Positions 1 through 5,693 are shown, numbered from the stretch's first letter. The stretch: 5,693 nucleotides of DNA from Bacteroidales bacterium UBA1266 (GCA_002308135.1 DBVK01000069.1:2984-8676), one strand, 5' to 3'. Numbers and translations: made by a program. The notes: generated by a model not told the origin, from the sequence alone.

Positions 1-166
1 CCGCCGCTCGCTGCTGCAACAGTTCCAGGGAATTGTCCGTGGATCCGTCATTGACCGCAATCACCTCGAAACTCCCCTCCGGCGCCTTCTGTCCCAGGCA
101 GGAATCCAGACAGGCCGGCAGATAGGCCGCTTTATTGTATACGGTGATGATGATGGAGATTTCCAT
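1..166 (-). CDS. Family 2 (GT-A) glycosyltransferase, N-terminal 55 codons only (cut by window edge)
   Basis: This is the start of an inverting-type GT2 glycosyltransferase, which would transfer a sugar from a nucleotide donor to a growing lipid-linked oligosaccharide at the cytoplasmic face of the inner membrane. The visible 55 residues open with the family's first beta strand (MEISIIITVYNKAAYL) and reach the nucleotide-binding NDGSTD segment at residues 39-44, in the order expected for GT2. The donor and acceptor cannot be told, because the DxD motif and acceptor region lie beyond position 1. The ATG at 166-164 is the natural start: the stop codon of the flippase gene (175-173) lies in the same frame only two codons upstream, so the protein cannot begin earlier. 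No Shine-Dalgarno sequence precedes it, so translation probably depends on ribosomes arriving from the flippase gene. The GT2 identity is secure; the exact specificity is unknown. Confidence 0.93.
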   Translation of the reverse strand, partial: MEISIIITVYNKAAYLPACLDSCLGQKAPEGSFEVIAVNDGSTDNSLELLQQRAA

Positions 167-172
167 TTCAGC

Positions 173-1468
173 TTACATTATCTGCAGAAAAAAACAGCCG
201 GACACCAGCAGCGCCAGCAACACCAGCAGCAGGTTAGGCAGGCGGTACGCCATTTTCTTCCGGGAGACGCTATACAAATAGGCATAGGAAGTCACCCGGG
301 AAAGGGTCAGGCACAAAGGCACGGCCACTATCCCCCACCGGCCGATGGTCAGAAAAAGAAAGAGTAGGTTCATGCCCGTACCGCACATATAGGCGATACC
401 GATATGTTTGGTGTCGCGGCTGACGGACACGCCCGCACTGGCAAAGGGGAAAAGCAGGTATACGCACATGGGCAGGCAGAGCAGGGTCAGGTAACGTGCC
501 GCATCCACATATTGCGGCGTACTGAGCAACAGTACTATTGGCTTGGAAAACAGGGAAAGCAGCACACTTATCCCCATCAATCCGAGCACAATCACCGTAA
601 AGAGCCTTCGCACCTCCCGCCAAAATCCTTCCCTTTTGTAGTTTTCAAACAAATAGGGCGACCATATATTGTTAAAAGCCATGCTTATCAGCGTAAAAAC
701 AGAAGCCAGGCTGACCGCCACCGAATAGACCCCCAGTTCCGCCACCGAAAAATGACGGCTGATCAGCACCTGGCCCACAGAGGTGTCCAACCATCCTGCC
801 AGAATTGCCGGCAGCGTGGGAATAGCGTACACAAGCGCACGTTTCAGGTAGTCCCGGCAGAATGTAAAACATATATCCTCCCGGTTGATGATGCCGAAAA
901 AGCAGATGCTGAACACTTCCGCACATAATCCGCCGACAAAGATGCTGGCAATACCCGCCCGCAGGCACACCACCCCGTAAATGGAGATGCCCAGGCGTAT
1001 AAACAGGCTGACCAAGGTGCCGATCACATAAAGCACCGGTTTCTTCCGGAAACGGGTCAGCAGAAAGAAATAGGACTGCAGACTGCCGAAGGGCACGCTG
1101 CAAAGCATGACCACAAACGCCCATTCGAATTTGCGGTCCAACCCGATGACATGATCCATCCAGAAATGGCGGCTGAGCAGCAGCAAAGCGGCAACCGTCA
1201 CGGAAATGGCCAGTATGGAAAAAAAACCGGTAGACACCAATCCGTTGCGCCGCACACCCGGTTCATAATAATCCCGGGCCACCCCTGAATGTATGTTCAG
1301 ATTGGCAAAAAGGTCAATGACACCGTAGCATAGCAGTATCAGCGCCATGGCGCCGTACTCCTCCTGCGTCAGTATGCCGGTATAGACCGGCATCAGCAGC
1401 ACCGCGGCAATTTTTCCCAAAATGCCGGCCACACCATAAATCAGGAAATCACGAAAAAAACGTTTCAC
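173..1468 (-). CDS. Wzx-type polysaccharide (O-unit/capsule repeat) flippase
   Basis: This is a 431-residue polytopic membrane protein of the MATE/MOP flippase superfamily, predicted to move undecaprenyl-diphosphate-linked repeat units from the cytoplasmic to the periplasmic face of the inner membrane. By eye there are about 12-14 hydrophobic segments, near residues 8-27, 40-60, 79-99, 116-137, 145-168, 172-193, 210-226, 247-268, 289-316, 325-347, 355-375, 378-400 and 411-430. The N-terminus (basic KRFF, a glycine-rich first helix, then MPVYTG and a QEEYG loop) is typical of the family, as is the SGVARDYYEP stretch at 61-70. Length is normal to slightly short, and the protein looks intact. 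The start is GTG at 1468-1466: an in-frame stop (1474-1472, ending the upstream gene) lies just before it, and the next methionine (M26) would remove the first membrane helix. Two T tracts occur on the coding strand, T7 in codons 3-5 and T8 near codons 81-84. The transported substrate cannot be inferred. Confidence 0.95.
   Translation of the reverse strand: MKRFFRDFLIYGVAGILGKIAAVLLMPVYTGILTQEEYGAMALILLCYGVIDLFANLNIHSGVARDYYEPGVRRNGLVSTGFFSILAISVTVAALLLLSRHFWMDHVIGLDRKFEWAFVVMLCSVPFGSLQSYFFLLTRFRKKPVLYVIGTLVSLFIRLGISIYGVVCLRAGIASIFVGGLCAEVFSICFFGIINREDICFTFCRDYLKRALVYAIPTLPAILAGWLDTSVGQVLISRHFSVAELGVYSVAVSLASVFTLISMAFNNIWSPYLFENYKREGFWREVRRLFTVIVLGLMGISVLLSLFSKPIVLLLSTPQYVDAARYLTLLCLPMCVYLLFPFASAGVSVSRDTKHIGIAYMCGTGMNLLFLFLTIGRWGIVAVPLCLTLSRVTSYAYLYSVSRKKMAYRLPNLLLVLLALLVSGCFFLQIM
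1219..1226 (-). repeat. T8 homopolymer (coding strand) inside flippase gene
   Basis: Eight consecutive A on the plus strand read as T8 in the flippase coding strand, covering the two phenylalanine codons F82-F83 and the bases on each side. A one-base slip would shift the frame inside the third membrane segment and abolish the flippase. A/T runs of this length are common by chance and less slip-prone than G/C runs, so a regulatory role is only a possibility. A shorter T7 lies at 1454-1460, at codons 3-5 of the same gene. Confidence 0.5.
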
Positions 1469-1474
1469 CTTTTA
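1466..1474 (-). promoter_or_regulatory. Stop/start junction: TAA-AAG-GTG, no Shine-Dalgarno
   Basis: On the coding strand the glycosyltransferase stop TAA (1474-1472) is followed by three bases, AAG, and then the GTG start of the flippase (1468-1466). Both genes use the same reading frame. No purine-rich ribosome binding site sits at the usual distance; the local AAAGG overlaps the start region. Together with the rarer GTG start, this suggests the flippase is translated by termination-reinitiation and at a modest level, which would suit an integral membrane protein. That last step is inference. Confidence 0.55.
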
Positions 1475-2650
1475 GCATGTTTGATAGGCGTCCACCCAGT
1501 CCCGGATACATTCCGACCAAAGGAAACGGGAACGGCCGCACGAGGTATTGGCTGCCAATTGCGCTGCATAGGATTCCCTATGCGAAGAGAACCGCACCAA
1601 TTGCCTCACCCCATCCTCCGCACTTGCCATAGGCAGTGCAAAGAACCCATAATCCTTCAGATAAGCTTCATAAGGAAGCCATTGGCCGTATAGCAAAAGC
1701 GATCCCGCACACAAGCATTCGACAATACTGCGGGAAAAACCGTCAAATCGGGAAGCCTGGAAAGCCACATCCGTGGCATAGCGCAGGGAGGCTTGTTCCG
1801 CATCGGAAAGGAAACGGTCGCGTATCAGCGTGTACCGGTAGCCGGAAGAAGCCAAGGCCTGCTCCACTTGTGCGGTATAGGCAGGATCGGCGCTGCGCGT
1901 CATGGGGGCCAGCAGGTGGAATGTCCCCTTCCCCTCCGGGTAACGGCTGAAAGCCGCTATCACCTCCAAATGCTGGTGCAGCTCCTTGCCGCTGTAACCA
2001 ATCAGCACGGAAACCGCATCATCGGCAATCTGCCATTGCCGGCGCGCCTCCGCACGATCATTCCGCCCCATCAGCCGGTACAGTTCCTCCAACGGAGCCG
2101 AGCCCAGGTTCCCTTTACGGTATGTTCCCTGAAATTCCGGCAGTGCAACCCGGATTTTCTCATGAAACTCCTCCGAATTGACCACCACATCCACCTTTCG
2201 CATGAAACGGCGGAGCCGCCACATATAACAGGCATGGGAACGCCACAGCCGCTGCTGCTCCAGTTCCCCGCCCCAAAACGTGGCGAACAGGCGGTCGCAG
2301 TGCCGTGACAGGCAGCGGGACAACACCACCGGTGCGGAAAGCCAATGGCAATGAATCACATCGTAATGCCTGCCCCGCAGGAAACGGACCAATTGCCGGT
2401 GCGCCCCCCAGTCTTTGGTGAACGAAGCCAGCGGACGACGGTAAAACCATGAGTACAGGCTGGTTGAAGCCACCTCGTGGTAATAGGCGCTGTCAAAAGC
2501 CTGCTGATGCGCAGGCCAGCATTCGAACACATCGGTTTCCACCTCCATGGAGGCCTTCAGCCAACGTGCCATGTGGTAGATGAAAATATCGTTGGCTGTC
2601 CCTACCACCAGCAGCAGACGCAATGGTTTATGCAACGGTTCAGTACACAT
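1472..2650 (-). CDS. GT-B fold glycosyltransferase (group 1 / GT4-like)
   Basis: This 392-residue soluble or membrane-associated glycosyltransferase probably adds one sugar to the repeat unit at the cytoplasmic membrane. The N-terminal Rossmann half begins at about residue 11 (RLLLVVGTAND), followed by YDVIHCHW (96-103), the FWGGE loop (125-129) and VVVNSEEFHEKI (155-166), as in GT4-like proteins. The C-terminal half starts with VLIGYSG (215-221) and HQHLEVI (225-231), then LLAPMTR (246-252), LSDAEQASLRYATDV (281-295) and the donor-site DGFSRSIVE with E311 followed by AGSLLL. The GYSG...H...PM...LRYATD order also faintly recalls WecF-type (GT56) enzymes, so the family assignment within GT-B is open. 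The ATG at 2650-2648 lies inside the end of the nucleotidyltransferase gene (11-bp overlap, 2640-2650); the next methionine would remove the first beta strand, so this start is preferred. Donor and acceptor are unknown. Confidence 0.9.
   Translation of the reverse strand: MCTEPLHKPLRLLLVVGTANDIFIYHMARWLKASMEVETDVFECWPAHQQAFDSAYYHEVASTSLYSWFYRRPLASFTKDWGAHRQLVRFLRGRHYDVIHCHWLSAPVVLSRCLSRHCDRLFATFWGGELEQQRLWRSHACYMWRLRRFMRKVDVVVNSEEFHEKIRVALPEFQGTYRKGNLGSAPLEELYRLMGRNDRAEARRQWQIADDAVSVLIGYSGKELHQHLEVIAAFSRYPEGKGTFHLLAPMTRSADPAYTAQVEQALASSGYRYTLIRDRFLSDAEQASLRYATDVAFQASRFDGFSRSIVECLCAGSLLLYGQWLPYEAYLKDYGFFALPMASAEDGVRQLVRFSSHRESYAAQLAANTSCGRSRFLWSECIRDWVDAYQTC
2640..2650 (-). promoter_or_regulatory. 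11-bp gene overlap coupling nucleotidyltransferase and glycosyltransferase
   Basis: The glycosyltransferase ATG (2650-2648) begins before the TGA (2642-2640) that ends the nucleotidyltransferase, in a different frame. No clear Shine-Dalgarno sequence precedes the ATG. Ribosomes ending the first gene pass over the second start, so the two are probably translationally coupled. Confidence 0.7.
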
Positions 2651-3695
2651 GTATCAACTTCAAATATTCGTTCCATTCGCCCATATCCTTCCAAGCTTTC
2701 TCACTCACCGGGAAACAGCCTACACGTCCTCCACGGCGGCGGATCTTCTCCATAAGGTCGGTCACATTGTAAGGGGTATCGGCAGGAATCTCCCGCACCA
2801 GTTCCGGATTGAACAGGTACACCCCTGTATTGATGCGGTAGGCGCTTTCCGGCTTTTCCCGGATGGCGCTCATCAGGCCGTCCGCACCGGTCTCCACCAC
2901 CCCGTAGGGAATCCGCAGGGTTTTCACAGCAGTAACCATGGTCAGGTCATTGCGGTTATCACAATGGTAATCATATACATCCCTATAATCCTGATCTATC
3001 AGTATATCGCAATTGGACACAAAAAAGGGTGTGTCCATACGGTCAGCCAGGAGAGAGACGCTTCCAATGGTTCCCAAGGGCTTTTCCTCCTCCAGAAAAG
3101 TAATGTCATAGCGGTGTTCCAGCTGGTTCAGGTAAAACCTCACCATATCGCTTTTATAGCGCACCGAGAGGAAGAAACGGCGGCAGCCTATGCCCTCAAA
3201 CTGGTCCATAATCTCTTCCAGCATGGTCTTCTCCCCGACCGGAACCAACGGTTTGGGCAGCACATTGGTCAAGGGGCGCAGCCTGCTTCCCTGACCGCCG
3301 GCCATCACCACCACCGGCAAATCCAGCAGCTTTCGGGCCGAGCCTTCCGGCTTCAGAAAGACATCCTTCCAGAACCACACGTCCTTGAGGTTTCCCTCCG
3401 CGTCCAGCACCGGCATCACCTCTGCACGCAAGGTACGCATCTTTTCCAAAATGGTTTCTTCCGAATCGCTTGTCCAGGCGTATATCTTGTTTTTGTCCAA
3501 AATGCCGGACACCGCTTCCGACATGGCCCCCCCCTTGATCAGCGCCCGCTGTATGTCCCCTATGGTCAGCAGCCCTTCAAAATGTTCTCCGGAAAAAACA
3601 AAGAGGATTTTCACCCCCAAACGGTCCATCCGCTTCATCGCCTCCAGCAGGGAAACGGAAAGCGCAACGACCCTATCCTGAATCTTCGGTATCAT
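2640..3695 (-). CDS. Sugar-1-phosphate nucleotidyltransferase with N-terminal CBS domain pair (PtmE-like architecture)
   Basis: This 351-residue cytoplasmic enzyme should transfer a nucleotide from an NTP to a sugar-1-phosphate, giving an NDP-sugar and pyrophosphate. Residues 1-55 and about 66-115 form two CBS motifs (VKILFVF at 28-34 and GLLTIGDIQRA at 41-51; AEVMPVLDAEGNLKDVW at 91-107), which in other proteins bind adenosine ligands and tune activity. The catalytic domain runs from about 127 to 347: nucleotide-binding MAGGQGSRLRPLT (131-143), PKPL with K148, EEKPLGTIGS (203-212), metal-binding SNCD with D230, NTGVYLF (289-295) and DMGEW (337-341). The same CBS-plus-transferase architecture is found in Campylobacter PtmE, a GlcN-1-phosphate guanylyltransferase of the legionaminic acid pathway, but the substrate here is not proven. 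The start ATG (3695-3693) overlaps the upstream stop as ATGA. A G8 run interrupts the first CBS region at codons 54-57; the frame is open in this sequence. Confidence 0.94.
   Translation of the reverse strand: MIPKIQDRVVALSVSLLEAMKRMDRLGVKILFVFSGEHFEGLLTIGDIQRALIKGGAMSEAVSGILDKNKIYAWTSDSEETILEKMRTLRAEVMPVLDAEGNLKDVWFWKDVFLKPEGSARKLLDLPVVVMAGGQGSRLRPLTNVLPKPLVPVGEKTMLEEIMDQFEGIGCRRFFLSVRYKSDMVRFYLNQLEHRYDITFLEEEKPLGTIGSVSLLADRMDTPFFVSNCDILIDQDYRDVYDYHCDNRNDLTMVTAVKTLRIPYGVVETGADGLMSAIREKPESAYRINTGVYLFNPELVREIPADTPYNVTDLMEKIRRRGGRVGCFPVSEKAWKDMGEWNEYLKLIHVY
3527..3534 (-). repeat. G8 homopolymer (coding strand) inside nucleotidyltransferase gene
   Basis: Eight consecutive C on the plus strand read as G8 in the coding strand, covering the last base of the K54 codon, both glycine codons 55-56 and the first base of A57. 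It lies at the end of the first CBS motif. Uninterrupted G runs of this size are classic slipped-strand mispairing sites in other bacteria. Directly after the run there is an in-frame ATG (M58), which could in principle restart translation downstream of a shifted frame. The tract is directly visible; phase variation is inference. Confidence 0.6.
3692..3695 (-). promoter_or_regulatory. ATGA stop/start overlap (SDR to nucleotidyltransferase)
   Basis: The TGA ending the SDR gene (3694-3692) shares bases with the ATG of the nucleotidyltransferase (3695-3693). This 4-bp overlap is the usual sign of translational coupling. Only a weak AAGG lies just before the ATG, too close for a standard ribosome binding site. 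Confidence 0.75.
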
Positions 3696-4705
3696 AAGCC
3701 TTGCGTATAATCGGTTTCACGGCCCCAAAGCTTTTCAAAACGGTTATGCTCCATTTCGTATTTCAAATCCTTGAGGTAGGTCATGTAATCGTATTTCGGC
3801 TCAAAACCCAATTCACGCACCGTCTTGGAGATATCCAGCAGGTAACAGGGGGAATCGGGTTTTGAACGGTTGACAACAATGCGTGAGGGATGCCCCTTGG
3901 GCGACCAGAGGTCAATGATGCCCTGAATCTGTTCACGGCGGGTGACCACCTTGCCTGTGCCCACATTATACAGTCCGCAGGCGCCGTCGGAAGAAAGCGT
4001 CTTCTCTATAATCTGCGTGCAGTCTTTCACATAAAACACATCCCGCGCACAATCGGGATTCCCCCACAATTCGATGGTTTCGCCCCGCTTGGCCTGCTCT
4101 ATGATGGCGCGCTGCCCCGTCCAACGCTTCACCCCGTCCACATGGTAGGTGGGATTGGGATGGTAACAGAAAATATTGGGGAAACGAAGGATATAATAAC
4201 GGAAGCCGTATTTTTCAGCATAATGCTGTATCACATCGCAGGCGGCGTTTTTGGTGATTGCGTACAAGGAATGGTCGTCGTTAAGCGGGAACCGCACCGG
4301 TGCGTCGGCCGGAATCGGACGGAGCGAACCGCACAAATAGGTGATATCCGCCCAGGACTTGGGGAAAACCATCCGCTGCATGCCTGCCGGCACCGCATAC
4401 TCCAGCACATTGAGCGTGCCGTGAAGGTTGGTGTCCACATACAGGTGGGGGGAATAGCCTTGCATAGTGGCCGGAAGCTGTGCCGCCATATGCACCACGC
4501 CGTACACCCCTTTCTGCGGCAGTACCGCAAAAGAAGCGGGATCCAGTATATCCACTGAAAAATAAGGGATACCGTAATCAGCGAAAAAACCGTTGTCGCT
4601 GGAACGTTTCCCGACCGCCAGCACCTCATACCCCATTTCTTTCAGATACAAGGCGGTATAGCATCCAACCTTTCCGGTTGCTCCAAATACGACTGTCTTT
4701 TTCAT
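3692..4705 (-). CDS. NAD(P)-dependent extended-SDR sugar epimerase/dehydratase family protein
   Basis: This 337-residue cytoplasmic enzyme of the extended short-chain dehydrogenase family acts in related proteins on nucleotide-linked sugars as epimerase, dehydratase or reductase. The cofactor-binding motif GATGKVG is at residues 8-14, the adenine-side acid is near D52 (VDILD), and HMAAQ follows at 72-76. The catalytic pair is Y148 and K152 (YAITK). The usual serine-containing strand (SSxxVYG in GalE) is replaced by FPKSWADITY (114-123), leaving S117 as the likely active-site serine, and the spacing from it to Y148 is about six residues longer than in GalE. LRFPNIF (173-179) and LWGNPDCARDVFYVKD (213-228) are typical substrate-domain strands. 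Length and ends are normal. It starts at 4705-4703, overlapping the ligase stop as ATGA, and ends in another ATGA with the nucleotidyltransferase. The reaction cannot be told from sequence alone. Confidence 0.93.
   Translation of the reverse strand: MKKTVVFGATGKVGCYTALYLKEMGYEVLAVGKRSSDNGFFADYGIPYFSVDILDPASFAVLPQKGVYGVVHMAAQLPATMQGYSPHLYVDTNLHGTLNVLEYAVPAGMQRMVFPKSWADITYLCGSLRPIPADAPVRFPLNDDHSLYAITKNAACDVIQHYAEKYGFRYYILRFPNIFCYHPNPTYHVDGVKRWTGQRAIIEQAKRGETIELWGNPDCARDVFYVKDCTQIIEKTLSSDGACGLYNVGTGKVVTRREQIQGIIDLWSPKGHPSRIVVNRSKPDSPCYLLDISKTVRELGFEPKYDYMTYLKDLKYEMEHNRFEKLWGRETDYTQGL
4702..4705 (-). promoter_or_regulatory. ATGA stop/start overlap (ligase to SDR)
   Basis: The TGA ending the ATP-grasp gene (4704-4702) overlaps the ATG of the SDR gene (4705-4703). 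No Shine-Dalgarno sequence is evident upstream, so SDR translation is probably coupled to that of the ligase. With the identical arrangement at the next junction, this points to matched production of three proteins. Confidence 0.75.
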
Positions 4706-5693
4706 AACAAATCCATCGTTATACCCTCCCGGAACGCCGCTTCATAGGCAGCCAACCGGGTGTCCAGTTCATCTCGCGAATCCGCGGCAATAATCATCTC
4801 CCCGTAACGGTTCAAGCTGTTTGTGATCGGATAAACCCTATCCCCCTCCTTCAGTTTCAAGGAAAACGCATGCACACCAGGCCAGGAGGAAAGATTGGCT
4901 ATTTGAGGGCCAATCCGTCTGACAATTCCTTCCGGCAACGAAAAATAGCGCACCCCGGAAGCCAGATTCACCCGTCCTGTATGTGTATCCACCTTCTCCC
5001 CCAATACAATGCGCAACAATTGCTCTTCCATGTCAATGCCTGTGGACAGCGTCACCAGGTCAGAGGTGATGTGGTCACCGCCGAGCCGGGGTGATGTCTC
5101 TATAATATAAATGCCTCTTTTATTGATTTTCAACTCTGTATGCGAAGCACAATTCTCAAAATGAAGGCAAGCTGCCACCTTGGCAACCAGCTCGCGAATG
5201 GCCTCCTGCTGCGTGTCCGTGAGCATGGCAGGCTGGCTGTGCGCCAGTTCCACGGCGTAGGGATAGGCAGTGGTCTGCTTCTCTGTGAACTGAATCACCT
5301 CCGACTTGCCATCGTAATGCAAGCCTTCTATGCTGTATTCCTGCCCTTCGATACATTCTTCCACAAGCACGGTATCCAGTCTGGAAAAAGCCAAAGCCGC
5401 TTGCAGGGAGGCCTGCAGCTCCTCCTTTGAACGGCAGTATTTCACCCCTCGGCTGCCGGAATTGTCCCGCGGCTTCACCATCAGCGGAAAGGACAGCCCT
5501 TCGGCCTCTTCCGCACTGGCAATCAAGCGGCCACGGGCACATGGCACTCCGTTTGCCATAAAACGCTGTTTCATCAGGTATTTGTCGGTGGACCATTGTG
5601 CCGTCTCCACCGAAAAGAAAGGGAATCCCAGCGCCTCGGCCACACGGGCCATCATCACCAGGGGTTTGTCGGCAGCAGCCGTGACAATGGCTG
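4702..5693 (-). CDS. ATP-grasp carboxylate-amine (amino acid-like) ligase, N-terminus beyond window edge
   Basis: This is an ATP-grasp enzyme, expected to activate a carboxylate as an acyl phosphate and join it to an amine. The frame stays open to the right edge, and the residues before the GTG at 5658 (AIVTAAADKPL) fit the family's pre-ATP-grasp fold, so the true start lies outside the window; 329 residues are visible. Counting from the codon at 5658: STDKYLMKQRF (23-33) opens the ATP-grasp domain, MVKPRDNSGSRGV (60-72) holds the nucleotide-binding lysine and flexible loop, VLVEECIEG (97-105) is the hinge, and HTELK (173-177) with IIETSPRLGGD (185-195) carries the metal-binding glutamates. 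The usual asparagine of the ExN motif is serine here. Residues about 233-315 resemble the C-terminal domain of L-amino acid ligases (LAL_C2). It probably supplies an amide-bearing building block for the polysaccharide, but the substrates are unknown. Confidence 0.92.
   Translation of the reverse strand, partial: AIVTAAADKPLVMMARVAEALGFPFFSVETAQWSTDKYLMKQRFMANGVPCARGRLIASAEEAEGLSFPLMVKPRDNSGSRGVKYCRSKEELQASLQAALAFSRLDTVLVEECIEGQEYSIEGLHYDGKSEVIQFTEKQTTAYPYAVELAHSQPAMLTDTQQEAIRELVAKVAACLHFENCASHTELKINKRGIYIIETSPRLGGDHITSDLVTLSTGIDMEEQLLRIVLGEKVDTHTGRVNLASGVRYFSLPEGIVRRIGPQIANLSSWPGVHAFSLKLKEGDRVYPITNSLNRYGEMIIAADSRDELDTRLAAYEAAFREGITMDLL

Noticed and set aside
202..233. CAGCAG/CAGCAC-like repeated triplets
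   Set aside because: They encode a leucine- and valine-rich last membrane helix of the flippase; the repetition follows from leucine codon use (CTG) and is not a regular tandem array.
404..928. Plus-strand open frame (174 codons) opposite the flippase
   Set aside because: The translation is polar and motif-free, as expected for the antisense of a membrane protein gene; the minus-strand frame shows a clear flippase pattern.
2580..3710. Long plus-strand open frame (376 codons) opposite the nucleotidyltransferase
   Set aside because: Its translation is rich in His and Gln with no recognisable domain, and it lies antisense to a gene with complete catalytic motifs. It is a shadow of that gene's codon bias and also runs across the ends of two real genes.
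3890..4558. Plus-strand open frame (222 codons) opposite the SDR gene
   Set aside because: No recognisable motif, low-complexity shadow composition, and fully covered by a well-supported minus-strand gene.
5656..5658. GTG at 5658 as the start of the ATP-grasp ligase
   Set aside because: The frame is open all the way to the right edge and the upstream residues (AIVTAAADKPL) fit the family's N-terminal fold, so this codon is internal valine and the gene begins outside the window.
1..5693. Invertible promoter repeats, CRISPR, tRNA, insertion sequence or terminator hairpins
   Set aside because: No inverted-repeat pair, spaced direct repeats, tRNA-like fold, transposase or GC-hairpin plus T-run was found by eye, and coding sequence fills nearly every base.

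Overview
The window is a slice of a surface-polysaccharide (capsule, O-antigen or exopolysaccharide) biosynthesis locus. All six genes lie on the minus strand, so transcription runs from the right edge to the left edge. There is essentially no non-coding DNA: the junctions are 4-bp overlap, 4-bp overlap, 11-bp overlap, 3-bp gap and 6-bp gap. This layout implies one long polycistronic operon with neither its promoter nor its terminator inside the window. I see no RNA gene, insertion sequence, CRISPR array or invertible promoter.

Organism: the G+C content, estimated by eye on a few lines, is in the low-to-mid fifties percent. None of the five visible start codons has a convincing Shine-Dalgarno sequence, which is typical of Bacteroidota. 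A gut Bacteroidales member of fairly high G+C (for example Alistipes- or Barnesiella-like rather than Bacteroides proper) is a reasonable guess, but it rests on style and gene content, not on a marker gene.

Layout in transcription order: (1) an ATP-grasp carboxylate-amine ligase, cut by the right edge (4702-5693); (2) an extended-SDR NAD(P)-dependent sugar epimerase/dehydratase-type enzyme (3692-4705); (3) a sugar-1-phosphate nucleotidyltransferase with an N-terminal CBS pair (2640-3695); (4) a GT-B fold glycosyltransferase (1472-2650); (5) a Wzx-type polysaccharide flippase with a GTG start (173-1468); (6) the first 55 codons of a family 2 (GT-A) glycosyltransferase, cut by the left edge (1-166).

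How they may work together: genes 1-3 are joined by two ATGA overlaps and look like a precursor module. The nucleotidyltransferase would activate a sugar phosphate, the SDR would remodel a nucleotide sugar, and the ATP-grasp enzyme would form an amide or peptide-like bond, perhaps decorating a sugar with an amino acid. Genes 4 and 6 would add sugars to the lipid-linked repeat unit at the inner face of the cytoplasmic membrane, and gene 5 would flip the finished unit across it. No polymerase (Wzy), initiating transferase or chain-length regulator is visible. The most noteworthy points are the ligase-SDR-nucleotidyltransferase trio and a G8 homopolymer (coding strand) inside the nucleotidyltransferase that could act as a slippage site.
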